This document shows positions 14,920 through 23,873 of a stretch of 64,000 bases of DNA, in pieces. Origin of the DNA: Curtobacterium sp. MCJR17_020. GTDB taxonomy: Bacteria > Actinomycetota > Actinomycetes > Actinomycetales > Microbacteriaceae. A program made the position numbers and the translations under genes. The stretch's first letter is position 1. Each line of letters starts with the position of its first letter. Below the pieces are notes generated by a model. The model saw only the letters and a program-made list of their open reading frames with translations, searched no databases and had not been told where the DNA came from. The stretch is from NCBI RefSeq assembly GCF_003234365.2, contig NZ_CP126260.1, positions 2,604,001-2,668,000 on the forward strand, read 5' to 3'.

Positions 14920-16596
14920 CTAGGAGACCAAGGGGCGGACCGACGCCGCCAGGGCGTCGACGAGGCGCTGGGCCTCGGCGGGGGTCTCGGCGACGGTGTC
15001 GATGTACACCTTGACCTTGGGCTCGGTGCCGCTCGGTCGGACGATCACCCGCGCGTCACCGGTCAGGTCGTAGCGCAGGATGTCCGACGGCGGGAAGCCC
15101 TCCACCCCGTCGACGTAGTCCGTGACGGTGCGGACGTCCAGCCCGCCGAGCGACGACGGCGGCGCGGACCGGAGCGACGCCATGATCTCCCCGATGCGGG
15201 ACAGGTCGTCGACGCGGGTCGCGACCTGCCCGGACGCGAACGCCCCGAACTCGGCGGCGAAGGCGTCGAGCTGCCCGGCGATCGACGATCCGGCAGCGGC
15301 GAGGTCCGACGCCAACGACAGCAGCGCCAGTGCCGCCGAGATGCCGTCCTTGTCGCGGACGACCGACGGGTCCACCAGGTAGCCGAGTGCCTCCTCGTAC
15401 CCGAAGAGCAGCCCGGGGACCCGCGAGACCCACTTGAAGCCGGTCAGGGTGTCGCGGTACTCCAGACCGTGGCGGGCGGCGACGCGGGCCAGCGCCGGCG
15501 ACGAGACGATCGACGCCGCGAGGGTGCCCGTGGCGCCGGTCTCCGACGCGCGGACGGCAGCCTGCCACCCGAGCAGCCACCCGACCTCGTTGCCGGACAG
15601 GCGGCGGTAGGTCGGAGCCCCGGAGTCGGAGACCGCCGGGATCGCGAGCGCGAGCCGGTCGGCGTCGGGGTCGTTCGCGATGACGAGGTCTGCGCCGACG
15701 GCGAGCCCGCGGGCGATCGCCAGGTCCATCGCGCCGGGTTCCTCGGGGTTCGGGAACGACACGGTCGGGAACGCTCCGTCCGGCTCGATCTGCTCCGGCA
15801 CGACCGCGGGCGACGCGAACCCGGCGGCGGCGAACACCGCGCGTGCGGTCTCCCACCCGACACCGTGCATCGCCGTGTACACGACCGTGGGCTGCTCCTG
15901 CAGCGGCAGGGTCGGCGTCGCCACCGTGGCGGCCGTCGCGGCCACGTAGGCGTCGAGCAGCGCGGACGACGCGACGCTGTAGTCGGTGCCCCGGGGCAGG
16001 TCCGTGATCGACCCCGCGGCGACGGCGTCGATGGCGTCCGCGATGCGACCGTCGACCGGCGGCACGATCTGCGACCCGTCGTCGTCCTGGCCGAGGTAGA
16101 CCTTGTACCCGTTGTCCCGGGGCGGGTTGTGGCTCGCGGTGACCATCACCCCGGCGCCGACGTCGAGGTGCCGCACGGCGAACGCGAGCACCGGCGTGGG
16201 CAGGGCGACCGGCAGCAGCGTGACCTCGAGCCCGAGGCCGCGCATGACCTCGGCGGAGTCGCGCGCGAAGACGTCGGAGTTCACCCGGCCGTCGTACCCG
16301 ATCACGACGCTACGCGACCGGCCCGTGTCGATCAGGAAGCGTGCGAGACCGGCAGCGGCCTGCGACACGACGACCCGGTTCATGCGGAGCGGTCCGTAGC
16401 CGAGCTCGGCGCGGAGGCCGGCGGTACCGAACTGCAGCCGTCCGCCGAACCGTGCGGCGAGTGCCTGCACGGCCGGACCGGAGCCGTCGGACGCGGCGTC
16501 GATCGCGGCGGTCAGCTCGTCGCGGGTCTGCGGATCCGGGTCCTGCGCGAGCCAGGACCGAGCCGTGCCGAGCACGTGGTCGAGATCGATCTTCAC
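14920..16596 (-). CDS. Phospho-sugar mutase (phosphomannomutase/phosphoglucomutase family)
   Basis: Moves phosphate between C1 and C6 (or C5) of a sugar phosphate. At 558 residues it belongs to the long PGM2/PMM family. The phosphoserine is Ser155 in T-A-S-H-N-P-P-R-D-N-G-Y-K-V-Y, the magnesium loop is N-D-P-D-A-D-R-L-A-L near 305, the sugar loop is G-Y-E-E-A-L-G-Y near 405, and the C-terminal phosphate loop is R-P-S-G-T-E-P-K-V-K-V. Its ATG overlaps the stop of the purine nucleoside phosphorylase by 4 bases, so it is translationally coupled. It could therefore act on ribose-1-phosphate or deoxyribose-1-phosphate in place of the absent DeoB; that substrate is an inference. Confidence 0.88.
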   Translation of the reverse strand: MKIDLDHVLGTARSWLAQDPDPQTRDELTAAIDAASDGSGPAVQALAARFGGRLQFGTAGLRAELGYGPLRMNRVVVSQAAAGLARFLIDTGRSRSVVIGYDGRVNSDVFARDSAEVMRGLGLEVTLLPVALPTPVLAFAVRHLDVGAGVMVTASHNPPRDNGYKVYLGQDDDGSQIVPPVDGRIADAIDAVAAGSITDLPRGTDYSVASSALLDAYVAATAATVATPTLPLQEQPTVVYTAMHGVGWETARAVFAAAGFASPAVVPEQIEPDGAFPTVSFPNPEEPGAMDLAIARGLAVGADLVIANDPDADRLALAIPAVSDSGAPTYRRLSGNEVGWLLGWQAAVRASETGATGTLAASIVSSPALARVAARHGLEYRDTLTGFKWVSRVPGLLFGYEEALGYLVDPSVVRDKDGISAALALLSLASDLAAAGSSIAGQLDAFAAEFGAFASGQVATRVDDLSRIGEIMASLRSAPPSSLGGLDVRTVTDYVDGVEGFPPSDILRYDLTGDARVIVRPSGTEPKVKVYIDTVAETPAEAQRLVDALAASVRPLVS

Positions 16597-17435
16597 GACG
16601 CCGGCTGCCCGAGGGCGGTCACCACGCGGGCGAGCAGGTCCGCGATCACGGGCTCGGCCTGCTTGCCAGCCTCGAGCACCTCGGTGTGCGAGAGCGGCGT
16701 CTTCTGGATGCCGGCGGCGAGGTTCGTGATGAGGGAGAACCCGAGGACCTCCATGCCCGCCTGACGGGCGGCGATGGCCTCGAGCGCGGTGGACATGCCG
16801 ACGATGTGTCCGCCGATGGCCTTGGCCATCTGGACCTCTGCCGGGGTCTCGTAGTGCGGGCCGCGGAACTGCGTGTAGACGCCCTCGTCCAGGGACGGGT
16901 CGACCGACCGCGCCACGTCACGCAGCCGGGCCGAGTACAGGTCGGTGAGGTCGATGAACGTCGCACCCTCGAGCGGGCTGTCGGCGGTCAGGTTGATGTG
17001 GTCGCTGATGAGCACGGGCGTACCGGGCGTCCAGTGCTCCTTGATGCCACCAGCGCCGTTCGTCAGCACCATGACCGTGGCACCCGTGGCCGCGGCGGTG
17101 CGGACGCTGTGCACGACCCGGCGGACGCCATGGCCCTCGTAGTAGTGCGTGCGTGCGCCGATGACGAGCGCGTGGCGGCCGTCGGCGAGGCGGATCGACC
17201 GGATGGTGCCGGAGTGTCCGGGCACCGCCGAGGCGCTGAACCCGGGGACCTGGTCCGCCGGGATCTCGGACACGGTCTCACCGATGATGTCGGCGGCCTT
17301 GCCCCAGCCCGAGCCGAGGGTCAGGGCGATGTCGTGCCGCTCGATGCCGGACTTCGCGGCGATGACGGCGGCAGCGTCGCGCGCGACCTCGAACGGGTCG
17401 GCAGCGGGGTCGTTCAGCGGGTTCTCGGTGCTCAT
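16593..17435 (-). CDS. Purine-nucleoside phosphorylase
   Basis: Splits (deoxy)inosine and (deoxy)guanosine with phosphate to base and pentose-1-phosphate. The 280-residue protein has the trimeric PNP features: L-G-S-G-W-G-K near 42, P-G-H-S-G near 71, the G-A-R-T-H-Y-Y-E-G-H loop near 94, and the base pocket around V-L-T-N-G-A-G-G-I and Y-T-Q-F-R-G-P-H-Y-E-T-P. A TAGAGT box ends 6 bases before the ATG and no ribosome site is seen, suggesting a leaderless start with its own promoter. It pairs with adenosine deaminase upstream (adenosine to inosine) and the mutase downstream (pentose-1-P onward). Confidence 0.93.
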   Translation of the reverse strand: MSTENPLNDPAADPFEVARDAAAVIAAKSGIERHDIALTLGSGWGKAADIIGETVSEIPADQVPGFSASAVPGHSGTIRSIRLADGRHALVIGARTHYYEGHGVRRVVHSVRTAAATGATVMVLTNGAGGIKEHWTPGTPVLISDHINLTADSPLEGATFIDLTDLYSARLRDVARSVDPSLDEGVYTQFRGPHYETPAEVQMAKAIGGHIVGMSTALEAIAARQAGMEVLGFSLITNLAAGIQKTPLSHTEVLEAGKQAEPVIADLLARVVTALGQPAS

Positions 17436-17488
17436 GCCCCAACTCTAAAGGGCCGACGCCCGGCACAGCGGCCGCCGGCGCACCCGCC

Positions 17489-17767
17489 TCAGTGCTCGCC
17501 GAGCGCCCGGTCCACCGCCGCCGTGATCTCACCCTGGTCGAAGTGGTTCCGGATCACGATGACCTCGGCGTAGGTGTCGCCGATCGCCTCGACGAACTCC
17601 TGGCTGGTGAGGATCACGTTGGCGTCGTTGGACACGTCGCGCACGGAGGCCACGTCGGCCGCGACGACCGATGCCTGCAGTCCGAGGGCGGACAACGCCT
17701 TCTCGGCGTTCACCTTGAGGATCCCGCTCGAGCCGATGCCCGCGCCGCAGATGGTCACGATCTTCAC
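17489..17767 (-). CDS. PTS sugar transporter subunit IIB (ascorbate/galactitol type)
   Basis: A 92-residue phospho-carrier. The P-loop C-G-A-G-I-G-S-S near residues 7-14 holds the phospho-accepting Cys7; the fold and size match UlaB/GatB-type IIB proteins. The start overlaps the stop of the IIA gene by 4 bases. No IIC permease is encoded anywhere in the window near this pair, so the transported sugar is unknown, and the pair may serve a distant permease or act in regulation. It sits between the genes of nucleoside salvage. Confidence 0.85.
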   Translation of the reverse strand: MKIVTICGAGIGSSGILKVNAEKALSALGLQASVVAADVASVRDVSNDANVILTSQEFVEAIGDTYAEVIVIRNHFDQGEITAAVDRALGEH

Positions 17768-18210
17768 GCGGACACCCCCATGATCGTGCGGACCTCGTCC
17801 GCCGTCGTCGCGTCGGCGATCCGCCCCGTGACGGCCTGGTCGTTGAACAGGTTCGCGATCTCGCCGATGGACTCGAGGTGCGTGCCGACCCCGGCGACCG
17901 CGAGCCCCAGGACCACACGGACCGGGTCGTTGTGCGGGTGGCCGAACGCGACCGGTGCTTCGAGGGTCACGACGGCGAGCCCGTCGCCGAGGACCGCGCC
18001 ACCCGGTCGGGCGTGGGCGAACGCCAGGCCCGGCGAGATCACGATGTACGGCCCGTGTTCCTCGACCATGCCGATCATGGCGTCCGTGTACTCGTCGGTC
18101 GCGGCTCTGGACGCGACGAGCGCGCCGCCGGCCAGGCGCATCGCGTCACGCCAGGTGGGCGCGGTGGCCCCGAGGAGCACGGCGGCGTCCGGCAGCGGCG
18201 GCAGTCCCAT
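17764..18210 (-). CDS. PTS sugar transporter subunit IIA (mannitol/fructose/ascorbate type)
   Basis: A 148-residue EIIA-2 domain that takes phosphate from HPr. The active site His lies in L-A-F-A-H-A-R-P-G (about residue 67), close to the UlaC-type pattern. The start follows the adenosine deaminase stop by 3 bases and the end overlaps the IIB start. It is probably co-transcribed from the add promoter. HPr and enzyme I that could feed it are encoded at 46229 and 43481. Confidence 0.85.
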   Translation of the reverse strand: MGLPPLPDAAVLLGATAPTWRDAMRLAGGALVASRAATDEYTDAMIGMVEEHGPYIVISPGLAFAHARPGGAVLGDGLAVVTLEAPVAFGHPHNDPVRVVLGLAVAGVGTHLESIGEIANLFNDQAVTGRIADATTADEVRTIMGVSA

Positions 18211-18213
18211 GCG

Positions 18214-19326
18214 TCAGGCCTCCGAGTACCCGGAGGTGATGGTCGCGATGATCTCCTCGCGGTCCTCGAGCGGCAGGAAGGAGCCGAGCGCCGCGTTGAT
18301 CTGGAACGCCGCCAGGTCGTCGAGGTCGTAGCCGAACGTGCCGGCGAGCAGTGCGAGCTCCTTCGACAGCGACGTCCCGCTCATCAGGCGGTTGTCGGTG
18401 TTCACCGTGACCCGGAAGCCGAGCTGGTAGAGCACGTCGAAGGGGTGGTCGGCGAGGTCGTCGCCCCAGGCCGCGATCGCACCGGTCTGCAGGTTGGAGG
18501 ACGGCGAGACCTCGAGCGGGATCTCGCGGTCGCGGACCCACGACGCGACCTCGCCGAGGGAGGCCAGCGTCGAGCCGTCACCGGCGTCGGAGAGGGTGAC
18601 GTCCTCGAAGATCCGGACGCCGTGCCCGAGGCGCAGCGCGCGGCCGTCGACGAGCGCGGACCGGATCGAGGCGAGTCCGTCGGCTTCGCCCGCGTGGACG
18701 GTGACGGGGAACAGCTCGGATGCGAGGTGGTCGAACGCGGCACGGTGGTTCGAGGCGGGGAACCCGGCTTCGGCACCGGCGATGTCGAAGCCGACGACCC
18801 CGTTGTCACGGTGCCGGACGGCGAGCTCGGCGATCTCGAGCGAGCGGTCGGCGTGGCGCATCGCGGTGACGAGCTGGCCGACGCGGATGCGCCCGCCCGC
18901 GGCGTCGACCGCTTCCTCGATGCCGGCCTGGACGGCCTCGACCGTCTCGTCGAGCGTCAGCCCGCCCTGCAGGTGCTGTTCCGGGGCCCAGCGGACCTCG
19001 CCGTACACGACGCCGTCGGCGACCAGGTCCTCGACGAACTCCTTCGCGACGCGGTGCAGCTGCGGAGCCGTCTGCATGACCGAGATGGTGACGTCGAACG
19101 TCTTCAGGTACTCGACGAGCGAGCCCGAGTTCGACTGGTCGGCGAACCACTGCCCGAGCTCGGACGGGTCGGTGGTCGGCAGCGTGACACCCGCGGCACC
19201 GGCAAGCTCGACGATCGTCGCGGGGCGCAGGCCGCCGTCGAGGTGGTCGTGCAGCGAGACCTTCGGCAGGTCGTTGATGACCGCTCCGGCGTCGGGCAGG
19301 CGGTAGGTCGGGGCGTCGGCGCTCAT
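18214..19326 (-). CDS. add: Adenosine deaminase
   Basis: Deaminates adenosine and deoxyadenosine to inosine forms. The 370-residue metal-dependent hydrolase has the zinc ligands K-V-S-L-H-D-H-L-D-G-G near residue 24, V-H-A-G-E-A-D with the catalytic His/Glu near 210, G-H-G-V-R-I near 235 and the C-terminal N-T-D-N-R near 310 with the metal-binding Asp. A TAGCCT box (rc of 19333-19338) ends 6 bases before the ATG, so it is probably leaderless and first gene of add-IIA-IIB. Length and motifs are normal. Confidence 0.94.
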   Translation of the reverse strand: MSADAPTYRLPDAGAVINDLPKVSLHDHLDGGLRPATIVELAGAAGVTLPTTDPSELGQWFADQSNSGSLVEYLKTFDVTISVMQTAPQLHRVAKEFVEDLVADGVVYGEVRWAPEQHLQGGLTLDETVEAVQAGIEEAVDAAGGRIRVGQLVTAMRHADRSLEIAELAVRHRDNGVVGFDIAGAEAGFPASNHRAAFDHLASELFPVTVHAGEADGLASIRSALVDGRALRLGHGVRIFEDVTLSDAGDGSTLASLGEVASWVRDREIPLEVSPSSNLQTGAIAAWGDDLADHPFDVLYQLGFRVTVNTDNRLMSGTSLSKELALLAGTFGYDLDDLAAFQINAALGSFLPLEDREEIIATITSGYSEA

Positions 19327-19390
19327 GCGACCAGGCTATCGGTGGTCAGCGACCGCGCGCAGGCACCTGTGCACAACAGACCCGTGCACA

Positions 19391-19430
19391 GACTGGAGGC
19401 TCTCCACACGTGTGCGGAGAGCCTCCAGTC
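19391..19430 (-). terminator. Terminator hairpin of the nucleoside-uptake operon
   Basis: A perfect 15-bp stem, 19391-19405 with 19416-19430, closes around ACACGTGTGC. It lies just behind the thymidine phosphorylase stop and ahead of the adenosine deaminase promoter, separating the two transcription units. Confidence 0.75.
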
Positions 19431-19446
19431 GGTCGGACGGTCGCGT

Positions 19447-20745
19447 TCAGCCCGCGATGCGCTCCCGCACGATCGGCCCGCGGGCCGCCACGGCAGCGTC
19501 GGACGAGCCGATCGACCACGCACCCTCGAGCGACTCGAGCGCGCGCGGGATCCGCGAGGCGTCGTCGGTGTGCAGCGTCCAGAGCGGCTGCCCCTCGGTC
19601 ACGGTGTCACCGGGCTTGACGTGCAGCTCGATGCCCGCCCCGGCCTGCACCGGGTCCTGCGCGCGGGCACGACCGGCGCCGAGGCGCCAGGCCGAGACGC
19701 CGAACGGCAGGGCGTCCTGCTGCGCCAGCACACCGGACGACGGCGCGGTGACGACGTGCTGCTCGCGAGCGACCGGCAACGCGGCGGAGGGGTCCCCACC
19801 CTGCGCGGAGATCATCCGGCGCCAGGTGTCCATCGCGCGACCGTCCGCCAGCGCCGCGGTGGGATCGGCGTCCGGCAGTCCAGCCAGCGTGAGCATCTCG
19901 GAGGCCAGCGCGACGGTCAGCTCCACGACGTCGGCCGGACCGCCGCCCTCCAGCACCTCGACCGACTCCCGCACCTCGAGCGCGTTGCCGATCGTCAGCC
20001 CGAGCGGGACCTCCATGTCGGTCAGCAGCGCCGAGGTCTTCACCCCGGCGTCGTTCCCGAGGTCGACCATCGTCTGCGCGAGCTCGCGCGACGCCTCGTA
20101 CGTCGGCATGAACGCACCGGAACCGAACTTCACGTCGAGCACGAGCGCACCGGTGCCCTCGGCGATCTTCTTCGACATGATGCTCGACGCGATGAGCGGG
20201 ATGCACTCGACGGTGCCGGTGATGTCGCGCAGGGCGTACAGCTTCTTGTCGGCGGGTGCGAGACCCGAGCCAGCGGCGCAGATGACCGCGCCGACGTCGG
20301 ACAGGATCTCCATCATCCGGTCGTTCGACAGCGCAGCCTGCCACCCGGGGATCGACTCGAGCTTGTCGAGCGTCCCGCCGGTGTGACCGAGGCCGCGGCC
20401 GGACAGCTGCGGCACCGCGACGCCGAACGACGCCACCAGCGGTGCGAGCGGCAGCGTGATCTTGTCGCCGACCCCGCCCGTGGAGTGCTTGTCGACGGTC
20501 GTCTTGCCGAGCGACCCGAACGACATCCGCTCCCCCGACGCGATCATCGCGAGCGTGAGGTCCTTGACCTCGCGCCGCTCCATCCCGTTCAGGAAGATCG
20601 CCATCGCCATCGCGGCCATCTGCGGGTCCTCGACGTAGCCGCGCGTGTACGCATCGACGAGCCAGTCGACCTCGGCGGTGCTCAGGGCGCCGCCGGATCG
20701 CTTCGTGCGGATGAGGTCGACGGTGTCGAACGGCTCGACGGCCAT
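19447..20745 (-). CDS. deoA: Thymidine phosphorylase (pyrimidine-nucleoside phosphorylase)
   Basis: Cleaves thymidine and (deoxy)uridine with phosphate, giving base and pentose-1-phosphate. At 432 residues it has standard length. The N-terminal helical domain starts F-D-T-V-D-L-I-R-T-K-R; the phosphate and glycine loop reads V-D-K-H-S-T-G-G-V-G-D-K near residue 82, a family signature. The ATG at 20745 is chosen because the fold starts there. Only 5 bases separate it from the cytidine deaminase stop. It is last in the operon and followed by a strong terminator. Confidence 0.94.
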   Translation of the reverse strand: MAVEPFDTVDLIRTKRSGGALSTAEVDWLVDAYTRGYVEDPQMAAMAMAIFLNGMERREVKDLTLAMIASGERMSFGSLGKTTVDKHSTGGVGDKITLPLAPLVASFGVAVPQLSGRGLGHTGGTLDKLESIPGWQAALSNDRMMEILSDVGAVICAAGSGLAPADKKLYALRDITGTVECIPLIASSIMSKKIAEGTGALVLDVKFGSGAFMPTYEASRELAQTMVDLGNDAGVKTSALLTDMEVPLGLTIGNALEVRESVEVLEGGGPADVVELTVALASEMLTLAGLPDADPTAALADGRAMDTWRRMISAQGGDPSAALPVAREQHVVTAPSSGVLAQQDALPFGVSAWRLGAGRARAQDPVQAGAGIELHVKPGDTVTEGQPLWTLHTDDASRIPRALESLEGAWSIGSSDAAVAARGPIVRERIAG

Positions 20746-20750
20746 GTGGA

Positions 20751-21230
20751 TCAGTGCTCCTGCTGGTAGGTGGCGAGGGTGCGCGGCCCGAACGCCTCGG
20801 GCAGGACCTCGTCGATGGTGCGGATGCCCGAGACCGTCTCGAGGAGCATGCCCTCGGTCGAGTGCTCGAACAGCAGCTGGCGGCAGCGGCCGCAGGGCAT
20901 GAGGGTCGCCCCGTCGCCGTCGACGCACGTGAACGCGACGAGCTTGCCGCCGCCGGTCATGTGCAGCTGCGACACGAGCGAGCACTCCGCGCAGAGCGTC
21001 ACCCCGTAGCTCGCGTTCTCGACGTTGCAGCCGGAGACGATCCGGCCGTCGTCGGTGAGCGCCGCGGCGCCCACCGGGAACGACGAGTACGGCGCGTAGG
21101 CGCGTCGCATGGCAGCGGTCGCTGCCGTCCGCAGGGCGGTCCAGTCCACGTCGGACGGGAGGCCCGGGGCTGCGTCCGCAGGGGCTGTGGCGGTGACCGC
21201 CTGGTCACCTGGTTGCTGCGTGTCGGTCAT
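20751..21230 (-). CDS. cdd: Cytidine deaminase
   Basis: Turns cytidine and deoxycytidine into uridine forms, feeding the thymidine phosphorylase just downstream. The 159-residue protein has both zinc motifs: C-N-V-E-N-A-S-Y-G with L-C-A-E, and P-C-G-R-C-R-Q. The first 28 residues (T-A-T-A-P-A-D-A-A-P-G-L-P) are a non-conserved extension absent from typical short Cdd proteins. Their coding DNA holds a 16-base piece identical to the palindromic repeat family (21152-21167). The alternative is a start further in, but no better start codon precedes the conserved core. Confidence 0.93.
   Translation of the reverse strand: MTDTQQPGDQAVTATAPADAAPGLPSDVDWTALRTAATAAMRRAYAPYSSFPVGAAALTDDGRIVSGCNVENASYGVTLCAECSLVSQLHMTGGGKLVAFTCVDGDGATLMPCGRCRQLLFEHSTEGMLLETVSGIRTIDEVLPEAFGPRTLATYQQEH
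21152..21167. repeat. Half copy of the palindromic repeat within cdd
   Basis: The 16 bases CGGACGGGAGGCCCGG are identical to one arm of the intergenic palindrome at 52745-52760. The second arm is absent. It lies in the non-conserved N-terminal extension of cytidine deaminase. Confidence 0.45.
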
Positions 21231-21249
21231 GTGCCGTGCCTCCTGGCCG

Positions 21250-22539
21250 TCAGCTCTTGATGTACGGCTTGCCGGACGCGGCGGGACCGCGCGACTGACC
21301 GACCAGGCCGGCCACCGCGAAGATCGTCACCACGTACGGCAGCATCAGCAGGAACTCGCTCGGCACGGGCGAGTCGATCGCCCCGAGCGTGTTCTGCAGG
21401 TTCGACGCGAAGCCGAACAGCAGCGCCGCCAGCGTGGCCTTGATCGGGTCCCAGCGACCGAAGATGACGGCGGCCAGGGCGATGTAGCCGGCTCCCGCGG
21501 TCATGTCCTTCGTGAACGGTCCGACCGCGTCGAGCGTGAAGTACGCGCCACCGAGGCCGGCGATCGCGCCGGCGAGCGACACGTTCCAGAACCGGGTGCT
21601 CGTGACGTTGATGCCCACCGTGTCGGCAGCCTGCGGGTGCTCGCCGACCGCGCGGAGGCGCAGGCCCCAGCGGGTCTTGAACAGGCCGAAGGTGACGACC
21701 GCGACGGCCACGTACGCCAGGTAGACGATGACGCTCTGCTCGAAGAACACCGGACCGATGACCGGGATCTGGTGGAGCAGCGGGATCTCGAACTTCGGGA
21801 ACCGGACGCCGACGTTGAGCGTGGTCTCGTTCGGGGACAGCACCTGCGAGTACAGGAAGCCGGTCAGGCCCGAGATGAGGGCGTTGATGACGACACCGAC
21901 GATGACCTGGTCGACGAGGTACTTGATGCTGAACGCGGCCAGGATGAACGACACGAGCACACCGGCGACGAGCGCGCCGACGAGCCCGACCCACGCGGAG
22001 CCGGTGAGCGATGCGATGAGCGCCGAGGTGAACGCACCCGCGAGGAACTGGCCCTCGATGGCGATGTTCACCACGCCGACCCGCTCGGAGATGACGCCGC
22101 CGAGGGCACCGAACACGAGCGGGACACTCAGCCCGAGTGCGCCGACCAGCAGGCCGGGCAGCGGGATCGTGGCGCCGGCCGCTGCCCACGTCAGGAAGCC
22201 GACGACGAAGACGATCGCGAAGACCGACGTCACCCAGAGCGGGACGTGCCGGTACGCGCGGACCTCGACGAAGGCGTAGACCGTGGCGATCGCGAGGAGC
22301 ACGACGACGACGTAGCCGGTCGGTGCCGCCGACAGTGGGACGTTCGGCAGCGCGACGAAGTCGCCGGCGTTCGCGAGCCGGAAGGTGGTCGTGCCGGCAC
22401 GGCTGAGCAGGACGAAGAACACGACCGCGAGCAGCGTGAACACGGCGTACCCGATCGGGAGCTTTAAGCTGCGGGTCGTCTCGACCGGACGGTCGGACAG
22501 GGGCGACGCAGGCGCCGCGGTGGGGCTGAGGGTGCTCAC
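21250..22539 (-). CDS. ABC transporter permease, nucleoside uptake (BPD_transp_2 family)
   Basis: A 429-residue polytopic membrane protein with about ten helices, of the LivM/RbsC-like family used by BMP-type nucleoside importers. The family signature is visible in G-V-V-N-I-A-I-E-G-Q-F and in the C-terminal F-G-R-W-D-P-I-K-A-T-L-A-A-L-L-F-G. GTG 22539 starts within the 4-base overlap with the stop of the other permease, indicating coupled translation and assembly of a heterodimer. It lies 19 bases ahead of cytidine deaminase. Confidence 0.9.
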   Translation of the reverse strand: MSTLSPTAAPASPLSDRPVETTRSLKLPIGYAVFTLLAVVFFVLLSRAGTTTFRLANAGDFVALPNVPLSAAPTGYVVVVLLAIATVYAFVEVRAYRHVPLWVTSVFAIVFVVGFLTWAAAGATIPLPGLLVGALGLSVPLVFGALGGVISERVGVVNIAIEGQFLAGAFTSALIASLTGSAWVGLVGALVAGVLVSFILAAFSIKYLVDQVIVGVVINALISGLTGFLYSQVLSPNETTLNVGVRFPKFEIPLLHQIPVIGPVFFEQSVIVYLAYVAVAVVTFGLFKTRWGLRLRAVGEHPQAADTVGINVTSTRFWNVSLAGAIAGLGGAYFTLDAVGPFTKDMTAGAGYIALAAVIFGRWDPIKATLAALLFGFASNLQNTLGAIDSPVPSEFLLMLPYVVTIFAVAGLVGQSRGPAASGKPYIKS

Positions 22540-23873
22540 GCGGCGACCGCCTTCTTGCTGTTCTTGCTCGTCTTCGTGCGCTGGCGGGCTCCCGGCTGCG
22601 GGATCCGGAAGATCGCGCGGACGAGCGGCGGCGCAGCGATGAACAGGACGATGAGGGCCTGGATGACACCGACGATGTCGATCGGGATGCCGTTGGCGGC
22701 CTGCATGGCGTAGCCACCGTTCTTCAGCACACCGAACAGGATCGCGGCCCAGAACACGCCCCACGGCTTCGAGCGGCCGAGCAGCGCGACGGTGATCGCG
22801 TCGAAGCCGATGCCGGCGTCGATGCCCGAGGTGAAGCCCGTCGTGACCGCACCCTGCACCTGGTAGGCACCGGCGATGCCGACGAGGGCACCGGAGATGA
22901 CCATCACCCAGATCGTCAGCGCCGGCACGCTCATGCCGGCGACGCGGGCGGCACGAGGGTTCTCACCGATCGTGCGGAACCGGAAGCCGAGCGACGACTT
23001 GTTGACGAGCCACCAGACCACGACGACGGCGATGATCGCGACGATGAAGCCGAGGTCCACGCCGTACCGCACGCCGAACAGCTGCGGCAGCAGGGCGCTG
23101 TCCTTCGTGGCCGGGGAGATCGGGTTGCTGCTGCCGGGAGCCTGCAGCAGACCGGGGGTCCGGAGCAGGTAGCTGACCAGGTAGAGCGCGACGTAGTTGA
23201 GCATGATCGTGACGACCACCTCGTTCGCACCCGTGCGCGCCTTGAGGACACCGACGATCCCGCCCCAGACCGCACCGCCGACGATGCCGGCGACGATCGT
23301 GAGCGGGATGTGGATCGCGGCGGGTCCGTCGAACGAGAACCCGACCCAGCCGGCGGCCGCGGCCCCCATCAGGATCTGGCCCTGGCCGCCGATGTTGAAC
23401 AACCCGGCGCGGAAGGACAGCGCGATCCCGAGGCCGGCGACGACGAGCGGCACAGCGTAGTCGATCGACCGGGTGAGCGGGGCGATCGCCTGCTGGAAGC
23501 TGGTGGCGCCGAAGTTGACCACCGAGCCCTGGAACAGCGAGGCGTAGGCGCCGCCGACCGCGGTGCCGATGGCCTGGAGCATGTCGGCGGGACGGGCGAA
23601 GAAGTAGCCGGCCGTGGCGCGGACGTTCTCGTCGGTCAGGGCGATGAGGATGCCGCAGGCGACGAGGGCGAGCACGACCGCGAGGACCGTGACGAGCACG
23701 GAGCCGTTCAGGATGCTCTGCATCGCGGCGTGCCAGCGGTCGGTGCCGGGGGCGCCGTTGCGGCGCTCGGTGTCCTCGGCCGAGTCCGTCATCAGGTGCG
23801 GGGTCTCCGGGGCCTCCTGCAGACGGTCGTCGGTGAGCGGCTGCTGCGTGTTGTCTGGGTCCTGCGCGGTCAC
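22536..23873 (-). CDS. ABC transporter permease, nucleoside uptake
   Basis: A 445-residue permease. A soluble, polar N-terminus of about 50 residues precedes ten or so helices. The family pattern F-N-I-G-G-Q-G-Q-I-L-M-G lies near residue 158 and L-L-G-R-S-K-P-W-G-V-F-W-A-A-I-L-F-G near 365. It is the YufP/NupP-like partner of the second permease. The GTG start overlaps the ATPase stop by 4 bases. The very basic C-terminus (R-T-K-T-S-K-N-S-K-K) is cytoplasmic. Confidence 0.9.
   Translation of the reverse strand: MTAQDPDNTQQPLTDDRLQEAPETPHLMTDSAEDTERRNGAPGTDRWHAAMQSILNGSVLVTVLAVVLALVACGILIALTDENVRATAGYFFARPADMLQAIGTAVGGAYASLFQGSVVNFGATSFQQAIAPLTRSIDYAVPLVVAGLGIALSFRAGLFNIGGQGQILMGAAAAGWVGFSFDGPAAIHIPLTIVAGIVGGAVWGGIVGVLKARTGANEVVVTIMLNYVALYLVSYLLRTPGLLQAPGSSNPISPATKDSALLPQLFGVRYGVDLGFIVAIIAVVVVWWLVNKSSLGFRFRTIGENPRAARVAGMSVPALTIWVMVISGALVGIAGAYQVQGAVTTGFTSGIDAGIGFDAITVALLGRSKPWGVFWAAILFGVLKNGGYAMQAANGIPIDIVGVIQALIVLFIAAPPLVRAIFRIPQPGARQRTKTSKNSKKAVAA

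Noticed and set aside
17489..18210. A complete PTS transporter
   Set aside because: Only IIA and IIB are present; the adjacent genes are adenosine deaminase and PNP, with no membrane IIC.
17878..20769. A 963-codon plus-strand frame
   Set aside because: Antisense to the IIA, add and deoA genes, all with strong motifs.
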